Of a stretch of DNA of 64,000 nt, positions 47,732 to 55,604 are shown piece by piece. Every line of letters starts with the position of its first letter. Within the stretch, counting starts at the first letter, position 1. Below the pieces are notes generated by a model. It worked only from the letters and a program-made list of their open reading frames with translations, made no database searches and was not told where the DNA came from. The DNA is from Cerasicoccus frondis (lineage in GTDB: Bacteria; Verrucomicrobiota; Verrucomicrobiia; Opitutales; Cerasicoccaceae): assembly GCA_031296915.1 (NCBI GenBank), contig JAVDPC010000014.1, positions 62,001 to 126,000 of the forward strand. Reading direction: 5' to 3'. The position numbers and the translations under genes were made by a program.

Positions 47732-49513
47732 ATGCGAATGCCCTACTTGTGTAATTCGCTGGCCTGTCTTGCCGGGTCAGCTTTGTTATTAATGGCGGTC
47801 TCACCGCGATTATTCGCACAGGCTCCACCCATTGACGGTGATTGGACGCTGACTTTTGAAGATAACTTTAGCGGTTCCACGCTTGACGGAGCCAAGTGGC
47901 GCGTCGGCACGCATTATCAGGGAATTGCGGGCTCTGGTGGAAATGATCCCAGCAACATCACTGTTTCCAGCGGGACGTTGAAACTCATGGCCTCGACGGA
48001 TGACACCGTGATGAGCGGGACGAGTTACTCCTACTCCTGCGGTGAGGTCAGCACCTTTGCCAATTTTAATCAGCAGAACGGCTATTTTGAGGCCCGGGTT
48101 AAGTATCCTGCGGTGACCGGATTGTGGCCGGCCTTCTGGCTAATGCCGGATCGTGGTGAATATGGGGCGCAGGCTAATTATCGACGGACGTATTTAAAGT
48201 TCGACGTCAGCGGCTTCAGCGGATCGGTCAGCTCGGCACAGTTGCAGTTGACGATCGCTGGCGGGCAAACGAACGGAACGAATAATTTGCTGGTGCTTCC
48301 AGTGGCTGATGGCTCCTGGTCGGAGTCGACGATTAATTGGAACAATGCGCCGACGCCGAATCCGTGTTGGCTCGCGCAGGCCTGGAATACTACGGTGACG
48401 GTGGGCAGTACGGTGACGCTGGATCTAACCGACTATGTTTCCCAGGAAACAAGTGGCGATGACGTGGTGAGCCTTTGTCTGGCGGACACGTTTATGCGCG
48501 ATCAGCTTCTGCAGTTTTACAGCAGTGAGGCCGCGACGCAGGCGGATCGACCGAAGCTCGTGATCAACGGACAAACTTTTTATGCGTCGCAGGACGCCAC
48601 GGTGCGTTGGGGAAGCTATGCGAGCACGAACTATGGCAGTGCGACGACTCTCGAAGTCAAGGATTCATGGGGAAATACTGCGGACACCTTTTATGGCGGC
48701 ATGGAAGTGGACATCATGGAAGCGCTGGGCATCTGGGGATCGGAAAAGATTCAGCACGCTGTTCACTGGGATGGCTATGGTTCCTCACATCAAAGCCAGG
48801 AGTGGCCGAACATTACGTTCTCGGCAACGGGCGATGGCTTCCATACCTACGGCCTTTATTGGGAGCCGAACCGATTGGAATTCTATGTGGATGGCGTTAA
48901 CACTGCGAGTTGGACCAATTCCCGTGTGTTGAGTGTGCCTGCTTACCTGATTCTCTCGCTTCAGTTGGGCGGATGGGGAGGCAACAATCCCGGTACGCAG
49001 GTGAATAATCAAGTCATGGAAGTGGATTACGTCCGGGTGTGGAGTGGAACTAAAACTGATAGCGGTGGCGGCGACATTGAAGGCACAAAAAATATCATCA
49101 ATGTCTACACGGGTAAGGCGTTGCGTCCACTTGATGCGGGGACGGGTGACAATGTGCAAATCGTCCAGCATACATTGGATACCGCTTGGAACAGCCAGAA
49201 GTGGTATGTCAGTGATGTGGGTGGCGGCTACTACAGCATTATCAACAAGTATACGGGTAAATCCCTGCGTCCCTTGGATGCTGGGACCGGGGACAACGTT
49301 AATCTGGTCCAGTATGCATACAGCTCCTTCTGGGATTCGCAAAAGTGGGAGTTCCACGATGCCGGTAGCGGCGCCTATCAAATCGAAAACAAATACACTG
49401 GCAAGGTGCTACGCCCCTACAATGCAGGCGTCGGTGACGACGTGAATATCGTGCAGCAGACGCTCGATCCGCTGTGGACATCACAAATGTGGCAACTCGT
49501 AGAGAATCCCTAG
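47732..49513 (+). CDS. Secreted GH16 glucanase with nested DNRLRE domain and ricin-type lectin
   Basis: The 593-aa protein has a signal peptide (about 1-30). The GH16 catalytic domain begins WTLTFEDNFSG and contains GLWPAFWLMPDRG near residue 140. The active-site motif EVDIMEALG does not appear until residue 325, and the domain ends near 440 (VMEVDYVRVWSG). Between them lies a foreign domain (about 148-318) with YLKFDVSGFSGSVSSAQL and DATVRWGSYASTNYGSATT, the signatures of DNRLRE/CBM96-type domains. C-terminal residues 450-593 are a ricin-type beta-trefoil with three QKW/QMW repeats. GH16 members cut beta-1,3 or mixed glucans or galactans. Laminarin is a guess, helped by the GH17 gene nearby. 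Confidence 0.9.
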   Translation: MRMPYLCNSLACLAGSALLLMAVSPRLFAQAPPIDGDWTLTFEDNFSGSTLDGAKWRVGTHYQGIAGSGGNDPSNITVSSGTLKLMASTDDTVMSGTSYSYSCGEVSTFANFNQQNGYFEARVKYPAVTGLWPAFWLMPDRGEYGAQANYRRTYLKFDVSGFSGSVSSAQLQLTIAGGQTNGTNNLLVLPVADGSWSESTINWNNAPTPNPCWLAQAWNTTVTVGSTVTLDLTDYVSQETSGDDVVSLCLADTFMRDQLLQFYSSEAATQADRPKLVINGQTFYASQDATVRWGSYASTNYGSATTLEVKDSWGNTADTFYGGMEVDIMEALGIWGSEKIQHAVHWDGYGSSHQSQEWPNITFSATGDGFHTYGLYWEPNRLEFYVDGVNTASWTNSRVLSVPAYLILSLQLGGWGGNNPGTQVNNQVMEVDYVRVWSGTKTDSGGGDIEGTKNIINVYTGKALRPLDAGTGDNVQIVQHTLDTAWNSQKWYVSDVGGGYYSIINKYTGKSLRPLDAGTGDNVNLVQYAYSSFWDSQKWEFHDAGSGAYQIENKYTGKVLRPYNAGVGDDVNIVQQTLDPLWTSQMWQLVENP

Positions 49514-49582
49514 ATGCTCTGATTGACGGAATATTCTAAACTAGCTGCGGAAGGCAAATTCCTTTCGCAGCTTTATAGATTG

Positions 49583-50698
49583 ATGAAACGAAATTTGATT
49601 TTGTTCGGTTTTGCGCTGGCAATGCTTGGCGTGACTTGGCTTTATCTGCGCTCTGGACCGGGCGCTAATCAACAACAGCGATCGGCTTCCGACTATGGCC
49701 TCGCGGACAAAGATGACGCGTTGGTGCAGATAATGAAAACACAGGAGGCTTGGGCGCCGAGTCTGGACGTGTCGATGGCGCCGTTAGCGTCACGTGTGCA
49801 GTTGGCGTTGTTGGAGGAAAATATTCAAAGTCGATATGAAGCGTTCGAGTTGGCTCTGCATGAATTAAATGCAGGAAACATCGATGAGGTCCGGACGCTG
49901 GTAGAGCAGATGATGCCAGATGCTTTGCGATACAAAGCTTTTTATGAACTGTTGCTGGAGCGTTGGGCTTACTTTGATGGCGTCGGCGCAGTGAACTACG
50001 CCATGCAGGCATTGGAAGGGGATGTGCGTCTGGACGCTGGCGTGGCTGCCTTGCGTAGTTGGGCGTCAATGGATATGGCTTCGGCTGTGAATTATGTCGG
50101 CGCATTGCCGGACGCCTACGGTAAAGATTATTTGGTATATGATATGGCTTATGCATACGCGGCGGTCGACCCCAGCGCGGCAATGAGCTGGGTGTATGCG
50201 CTGCCGGACGGTTTGCGGGGAACTGCGGCTCGACATGCAATGGGCCATTGGCTGAATCTCGATCCCAGAGCGGCGACTGCATGGTTGGTTGAGCACGCAG
50301 ACCCTGCTTCGGAAACGGTTTCAATTGCCGAAGCTGCGGTACACTGGACGCGGGTAGATTTGGAGCGGGCGGATGAGTTTATTGCACAGTTGGAATCGCC
50401 CGCCGCGAAGTCCGTCGCGATGTCAGCAGTGGTGGATTGGCTGGCGACGGAGCAGCCCGGTGTCGTTGCGGATTGGCTAAACCAATATGCAGACTCACCT
50501 TCACTCGACCGGGCGTTGGCGTGTTTCGCCCAAAGCATTTGCTTGGATGACGCCGCCTGCGCCAATAACTGGGCGGGGGCGATAACGGATGCGGAACTCC
50601 GCTTGGCGACTCAGAGTGAAATCGCCCGGCGTTCTGGTGAATCCGTGACTGAGCGGCCACAACAAATGCTGCATAAGCAGAATTTGATCGGCTACTGA
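49583..50698 (+). CDS. Membrane-anchored helical-repeat protein
   Basis: The 371-aa protein starts at ATG 49583 (MKRNLILFGFALAMLG). A TTG 60 bases upstream is less likely. An N-terminal membrane anchor is followed by about 300 residues of alternating helices with repeated short strings such as DPSAAMSWVYALPDG, DPRAATAWLVEH and DLERADEFIAQL. This pattern occurs in many Verrucomicrobial and planctomycetal proteins of unknown role and resembles HEAT or TPR-like repeats. It lies between two secreted polysaccharide-active enzymes. A scaffold role is only a possibility. Confidence 0.8.
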   Translation: MKRNLILFGFALAMLGVTWLYLRSGPGANQQQRSASDYGLADKDDALVQIMKTQEAWAPSLDVSMAPLASRVQLALLEENIQSRYEAFELALHELNAGNIDEVRTLVEQMMPDALRYKAFYELLLERWAYFDGVGAVNYAMQALEGDVRLDAGVAALRSWASMDMASAVNYVGALPDAYGKDYLVYDMAYAYAAVDPSAAMSWVYALPDGLRGTAARHAMGHWLNLDPRAATAWLVEHADPASETVSIAEAAVHWTRVDLERADEFIAQLESPAAKSVAMSAVVDWLATEQPGVVADWLNQYADSPSLDRALACFAQSICLDDAACANNWAGAITDAELRLATQSEIARRSGESVTERPQQMLHKQNLIGY

Positions 50699-50793
50699 CC
50701 CAGCCCTTGAGGGTGGTTCTGGCTTGAATGGAACGCAATTTCTGGTGAGATATGGCTGTGATTTCTCCGCGTTTATTTTTACTCCGACAGTTC

Positions 50794-52296
50794 ATGAAAT
50801 CTTCCCTCATCATCGCTGCTGGTGCGCTTGCGACTAGCGCACATGCTCAGCAGTACTCTGAACTCTGGGGCCAGAACGGTGAGGAGTGGGCGCCCGGGGG
50901 GCGTTTGCCCGACTTCTCGTTTGCGGGTTATCATTTTGGCGAAGATCCGTTACCCGAATATGAAGTGGTTTGCTCGGTGAAGGATTTTGGAGCGGTTGGA
51001 GATGGCGTGCACGACGACACGCAGGCCTTCAAGGACGCCATTGCCCAGACCGATGCGGGCGCGATTTTTGTGCCAGCCGGTCGCTATCTCATCACCGATA
51101 TACTTTGGATTACAAAGCCCAACTTAGTTTTGCGCGGCGCGGGCCCGGAGCAAAGCGTGCTGTATTGTCCCAAGCCCCTCGAGGAAATAAAGCCCAACAT
51201 GAGCGCCACGACAGCCGGTCGACCTACTTCGAACTATTCCTGGAGCGGGGGCATTGTATGGCTCAAGGGCAGCTACAAGTGGCCTTGGTTAACGAAAATT
51301 TCTGGCACTGCGGAACGTGGTGATCATTGGGTGGACGTAGAGTCGGCGGATCGGCTTGCAGTGGGGGATGTTGTATTGGTGGCGGTCAATGAGGACGAGC
51401 CTGGCTCTCTGCTTGAGCATCTCTATTCCGGTGATTCTGGGGATGTGCAGAACATCAATAAGGTCAGCGTCAACATGCGTAGCCGTATAATGGAGATCGA
51501 CAATCAGCGCGTGAAGCTTGAGCGCCCCTTGAGCTTTGATCTGCGGCCGGAGTGGAATCCATTGCTGCGTGGTTCGGACTTTACTGTTTTTGAGTCAGGC
51601 GTTGAAGACTTGGGTTTTGAGTTTCCGAATACTCCCTACGAAGGGCACTTTACCGAATTGGGATACAATGCCATCGCGATTAATCGCGCCGCTGATTGCT
51701 GGGTGCGCAATGTACACATTGTCAACTGTGACAGCGGTATCTATGTCAGGGGCTACAATTGCACGATCGATGGGGTGGTGATCGAGTCTGATCGTGAGCC
51801 GGACGCAAGTGGGAAGACCGGCCACCATGGCTTGGATATGGGGAATGATTGCTTGTTGGAGAATTTCGATATCCAGACTGAGTTCATTCATGACATCACC
51901 GTTGACCATCATGCATCGCGGAACGTGGTCAAGAATGGTCGCGCCGTGGATATGAGATTGGATCACCACCGCCGCGCGCCCTATCAGAATTTATTTTGTA
52001 ATCTGGATGTTGGCAAGGGCACGGATATCTGGCACTGCGGTGGCGGCGAGGCATTGGGCAAGCACAGCGCTGCGCGTGGTGTGTTTTGGGGGTTTAGGTC
52101 GGAGCAAAATATTCAGCCTCCCAAGCCTGGTTTCGGGCCAGAGTCACTGATGTTTGTCGGCCTGAAAACGGATCATCCTTCGACGACCGACCCAAATGGA
52201 GTCTGGTGGGAGGCGATCCCGCCAGAACAACTGCAGCCTGCTGATTTGCATGCGGCGCAGCTCAAGCGACGATTGGAGCAGAGACCAGATGAGTAA
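50794..52296 (+). CDS. Secreted pectate-lyase-fold / GH28-related beta-helix enzyme
   Basis: The 500-aa protein starts at ATG 50794 with a signal peptide ending AHAQ. An ATG 42 bases upstream would extend the signal awkwardly. The Pectate_lyase_3 start motif VKDFGAVGDGVHDDTQAF is near residue 65. A right-handed beta-helix follows, with VFVPAGRY-like and VRGYNCTIDGVVI strands. His-rich positions (HDITVDHHASRN, RLDHHRRAPYQN, IWHCGGG) form the likely catalytic or metal-binding groove in this subfamily. Such proteins cleave polyuronides or related glycans. The substrate cannot be told from sequence. Neighbouring genes encode GH16 and GH17 enzymes. Confidence 0.85.
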   Translation: MKSSLIIAAGALATSAHAQQYSELWGQNGEEWAPGGRLPDFSFAGYHFGEDPLPEYEVVCSVKDFGAVGDGVHDDTQAFKDAIAQTDAGAIFVPAGRYLITDILWITKPNLVLRGAGPEQSVLYCPKPLEEIKPNMSATTAGRPTSNYSWSGGIVWLKGSYKWPWLTKISGTAERGDHWVDVESADRLAVGDVVLVAVNEDEPGSLLEHLYSGDSGDVQNINKVSVNMRSRIMEIDNQRVKLERPLSFDLRPEWNPLLRGSDFTVFESGVEDLGFEFPNTPYEGHFTELGYNAIAINRAADCWVRNVHIVNCDSGIYVRGYNCTIDGVVIESDREPDASGKTGHHGLDMGNDCLLENFDIQTEFIHDITVDHHASRNVVKNGRAVDMRLDHHRRAPYQNLFCNLDVGKGTDIWHCGGGEALGKHSAARGVFWGFRSEQNIQPPKPGFGPESLMFVGLKTDHPSTTDPNGVWWEAIPPEQLQPADLHAAQLKRRLEQRPDE

Positions 52297-52531
52297 GCTA
52301 TTTTGACCAGCTCCCGAAATCGGAGGAGGATAAAAGTCTGTGGAGTGTGTGTGCGTTCCGATATGATAGGATGGCATCTACTTCATCTGCTTGAATGTTG
52401 ATCACGCTGGCTGGTCGTTGCATTGGCAGATTGCAGAATCAGAGATTGCCTAGGGTTAAATTGCCCTGTAGGCAGTTCTCATTCTAGTTGGCCCGTCTGC
52501 TGCTGGGCTCGCATTACTGTGTATACTATTC

Positions 52532-52891
52532 ATGGACAAGCTCGATATCATTTCATTGGGGTTGATCTTCTTTGCGGTCATTGTGATCGTGTTGGGGATC
52601 GTCAAAATTCACTGTTACCCAGGTAAAGTTGCGGAGGAGCGTGGGCACCCGCAGGCCAAGGCAATCGAGGTGACTTCGCTGTTGGGCTTAATTGCCTTTC
52701 CGCTCTGGATGTTTGCACTGATGTGGGCTTATTCCAATGCCGTCATCGGCAAGATATACCGCGAAGAGCCGGTAAAGGAAGAAAAGCCGCCCAAGCCTTT
52801 GCCGGAGTTTCTGGAAAAGCATCGGAAGCACCACAAGGAAGCGGATCAGGCCAAGGTCGAATCCACCAAAGCGCCGAAAGAGAGCAAATAA
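52532..52891 (+). CDS. DUF3302 (YiaW-like) inner-membrane protein
   Basis: The 119-aa protein has two membrane segments (residues 6-27 and 48-70) and a charged Lys/Glu/Pro-rich tail. MDKLDIISLGLIFF and the segment around KIHCYPGKVAEERGHPQAKAIE match YiaW/DUF3302. It precedes a YiaV-like HlyD-family gene by 9 bases, the same pairing as E. coli yiaW-yiaV. It probably forms an inner-membrane partner of the adaptor protein. Function remains unproven. Confidence 0.8.
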   Translation: MDKLDIISLGLIFFAVIVIVLGIVKIHCYPGKVAEERGHPQAKAIEVTSLLGLIAFPLWMFALMWAYSNAVIGKIYREEPVKEEKPPKPLPEFLEKHRKHHKEADQAKVESTKAPKESK

Positions 52892-52900
52892 GGCTACGAC

Positions 52901-54028
52901 ATGGAGCTATTACTGACCATTGCCTATTACTTCCTCGTGCGACTGATCTTTATTGATTACAAGCTGCTGCCGTGGAATCTGTTTTTTAAATTTGTCGTTT
53001 GCGCGCTTTATTGCGCGGCGGCGTTGACCGAGGTGCTGATGCTTGGCCAGTTTACGCCTTACAGCAAATATGCTTTTACGCAGGCTTATGTGGTGCAAAT
53101 GGCGCCGGAGTATGGCGGCATGGTGGACGAAGTATACGTTCAGGCAAACCAACGCGTGAAGAAGGGCGACCCTCTCTTTAAAATGGATTCGGAAAACTGG
53201 GCTGATCGCGTGCGCGAATACGAAGCCCAGCTCGTCTTGGCGCAATCGCAGGTGTCGACCATGGAAGCGCAGGTCGAGGAGGCGCAAGCTCGCGTGGAGC
53301 AGGCGCAGGCCCAGCTCGCGCTCGACCAGGAAAAACTGACCGAGCTCACCGCTGCCAACCAGAAAAACGCAGTTGCGACGATCCGCATCCAACAACAGCA
53401 ACAGAGCGTCCGCAACTCCGAGGCCCAACTGAAGGTCAACCAGGCGTCTTTGCGCGCGGCTCAAATTGCCTACGACGCCAAGCTGGACGGCGTGCATGCG
53501 CAGGTGGCTGACGTGGAAGCGAAGTTGGCTACCGCCAAATACAACCTGGACCACACGGTCATCCGCGCGCCGGCTGACGGTTACGTGCCGAACATGCAGC
53601 TTTACCCGGGTTCGTTTATTCGCCTGAAGCAGCCGGTGATGCCCTTTGTCAACGAAGAGGAATACTGGATCGTTGGCGGCTTCGATCAACGCGGCATGCA
53701 GCACGTGCGCGAGGGGGACAAGGCCGAGATTGCCTTTGAAATGTATCCGGGTGAAGTCTTCGAAGCCGAGGTGGTGAGCATTGGCTGGGCGTCTTATGGC
53801 GCGCAGGGCATTCCGAGCGGCGTTCTGCAACAAGGCGTCAATCACCCGAGCATGGAGTTTGCGATCCGCCTGAAGCTCACCGAGGAAAATCCGAAGTATC
53901 CCATGCGCTTTGGCGCGGCTTCGTTGGTGGCGGTTCACTCGAAGGAAGCGGCGGATATTTTGGTCGTTCTGCGGCAGATTGAAATCCGCTCCGAGAGCTA
54001 CTTGAACTACCTGTTCAACCCATTTTAA
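52901..54028 (+). CDS. HlyD-family (YiaV-like) membrane fusion protein
   Basis: The 375-aa protein has two hydrophobic N-terminal segments (residues 3-20 and 27-48). The barrel-sandwich half-motif PEYGGMVDEVYVQANQRVKKGDP follows near 70-90. Next is a long coiled-coil hairpin (about 95-220, AQVEEAQARVEQAQAQL) and the second half-motif TVIRAPADGYVPNM near 228. This is a periplasmic adaptor of tripartite exporters. It sits between the DUF3302 gene (9 bases) and the outer-membrane factor (6 bases), but no pump protein is encoded here. The cargo is unknown. Confidence 0.92.
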   Translation: MELLLTIAYYFLVRLIFIDYKLLPWNLFFKFVVCALYCAAALTEVLMLGQFTPYSKYAFTQAYVVQMAPEYGGMVDEVYVQANQRVKKGDPLFKMDSENWADRVREYEAQLVLAQSQVSTMEAQVEEAQARVEQAQAQLALDQEKLTELTAANQKNAVATIRIQQQQQSVRNSEAQLKVNQASLRAAQIAYDAKLDGVHAQVADVEAKLATAKYNLDHTVIRAPADGYVPNMQLYPGSFIRLKQPVMPFVNEEEYWIVGGFDQRGMQHVREGDKAEIAFEMYPGEVFEAEVVSIGWASYGAQGIPSGVLQQGVNHPSMEFAIRLKLTEENPKYPMRFGAASLVAVHSKEAADILVVLRQIEIRSESYLNYLFNPF

Positions 54029-54034
54029 GGCCGG

Positions 54035-55513
54035 ATGAAACGCATGACGCCAAAGCTGCGCAACCGCGTTGGGTTGTTCCTGTTCTCCGCTTTGCTGGGC
54101 GGGTGCATCGTCGGCCCGGACTACAAAAAGGCTGACATCGCGACGCCAGAATCCTGGAGCAATCCTATTCAAAGCGAGCCGCCCAATGAGCCTGCGGCGC
54201 CGCTTAAGGACTGGTGGACGATTTTCAATGACCCGGTGCTCAACCAACTGATCGAAGAAGCGCACGAGTCCAACCTCACTTTGCAAGCCGCGTTGGGCAG
54301 CGTGCGCGAGGCACGGGCGCGATTGGCCTATGCTGGTGCGCAGAATTTGCCCGAGGTCAGCGCCTTCGCGCGACCTTCCACCACAAAAATCAGTGACAAT
54401 GGCGCTTTTCGCCAGATTGCGCCGCCCGGTGGATTCAAGGGGCAGAGCATGATGATCTTTGGTCTCGATGCGGCGTGGGAAATCGACGTTTTTGGGCGTA
54501 ATAAACGCGAGGTGGAGGCGGAAAGCGCGCGCTACGAATCATCCATCGAAACTTACCGTGACGCTCTGGTGTCGCTCTATGCCGAAGTGGCGTTGACCTA
54601 CATTGAAATCCGTTCCTACCAAGCGCACATTGCGAAGGCTGAGAGCAATATCGAGGTCCAGCAAAAGGCGCTGGATTTGACTGAGGAGCGTTTCCGCGAT
54701 GGGCTGACTTCCGCGTTGGATATCGAGCAGGCGAAGTCGAACCTCTACTCGACTCAGGCGGCAGTGCCGCTCTTTCGTCTGCACATGAACGAAGCATACA
54801 ATCGGTTGGCCGTGCTTTGTGCGAAAGACGCGGGGTCGTTGCAGGGAGAAATCGCCGACACCGCGACCTTGCCCGCGCCGGTCATGGATGTCGCCTCTGG
54901 TGTGCCTGCCGACCTCATGCGACAGCGCCCGGACATTCGCCGCGCCGAGCGTGAGGCTGCTGCGGCGACGGCGATGATTGGTGTTGCCGAGGCCGATCTT
55001 TACCCGCGCTTCGCGCTCAAGGGCTCGATTGGTCTGGAGTCAAGTTCGGCCAGTTCTCTGTTTGATTCCTCCAGCTTAATCTGGACCGTGGCGGCGCCCA
55101 TCCATTGGAATATCTTTACCGCTGGGCGCACGCTGGATCACATCGAAATCAAGGATGAGCAGGCGAAACAAGCGGTGCTCAACTATCGGCAGACGGTCCT
55201 CGTGGCGCTGGAAGAAGTCGAAAACGCGATCACTGGATTCAACGAATTCCGCATCCGGCATCAGCATTTGACGGACGCGACTAAGGCCACCAGCAACGCA
55301 GTGGAGCTCGTGACCACGCAGTACGAAAACGGTCTCACGGACTTCAACAACGTCCTCGACATGCAGCGCGCTCTCTACGATCAGGAGAACCGCTTGGTCA
55401 GCTCGCAAACTGATTCGCTACGTAACATCGTCGCCCTTTATAAGGCGATGGGGGGAGGTTGGCAGCCACCCGAAGAAACGGAAATCATCGAAGACTCGGT
55501 TAACGTGCAGTAG
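54035..55513 (+). CDS. Outer-membrane efflux lipoprotein (NodT/OprM family)
   Basis: The 492-aa outer-membrane factor has a lipobox at LLGGC (Cys24), then VGPDYKKADIATPE, the typical NodT start. Two repeated OEP halves follow (about 55-250 and 270-470), each ending in long helices: LDLTEERFRDGLTSALDIEQ and VTTQYENGLTDFNNVLDMQ. The trimer should form the exit duct for the adaptor gene just upstream. Length is normal for the family. The last residues, ETEIIEDS, are acidic. Confidence 0.95.
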   Translation: MKRMTPKLRNRVGLFLFSALLGGCIVGPDYKKADIATPESWSNPIQSEPPNEPAAPLKDWWTIFNDPVLNQLIEEAHESNLTLQAALGSVREARARLAYAGAQNLPEVSAFARPSTTKISDNGAFRQIAPPGGFKGQSMMIFGLDAAWEIDVFGRNKREVEAESARYESSIETYRDALVSLYAEVALTYIEIRSYQAHIAKAESNIEVQQKALDLTEERFRDGLTSALDIEQAKSNLYSTQAAVPLFRLHMNEAYNRLAVLCAKDAGSLQGEIADTATLPAPVMDVASGVPADLMRQRPDIRRAEREAAAATAMIGVAEADLYPRFALKGSIGLESSSASSLFDSSSLIWTVAAPIHWNIFTAGRTLDHIEIKDEQAKQAVLNYRQTVLVALEEVENAITGFNEFRIRHQHLTDATKATSNAVELVTTQYENGLTDFNNVLDMQRALYDQENRLVSSQTDSLRNIVALYKAMGGGWQPPEETEIIEDSVNVQ

Positions 55514-55604
55514 AGTTGTAACGCCTGGCGATCGTGACATCTTTCGGATTGTCGGGAATAAACTGGGGCAGTAGAGTGTCTGGTCTTAGTTCCCCACATT
55601 GCTT

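Noticed and set aside
52910..54286. 458-aa open frame opposite the HlyD gene
   Set aside because: Mirror of a repetitive coiled-coil gene; composition dominated by Arg/His/Leu, no domains.
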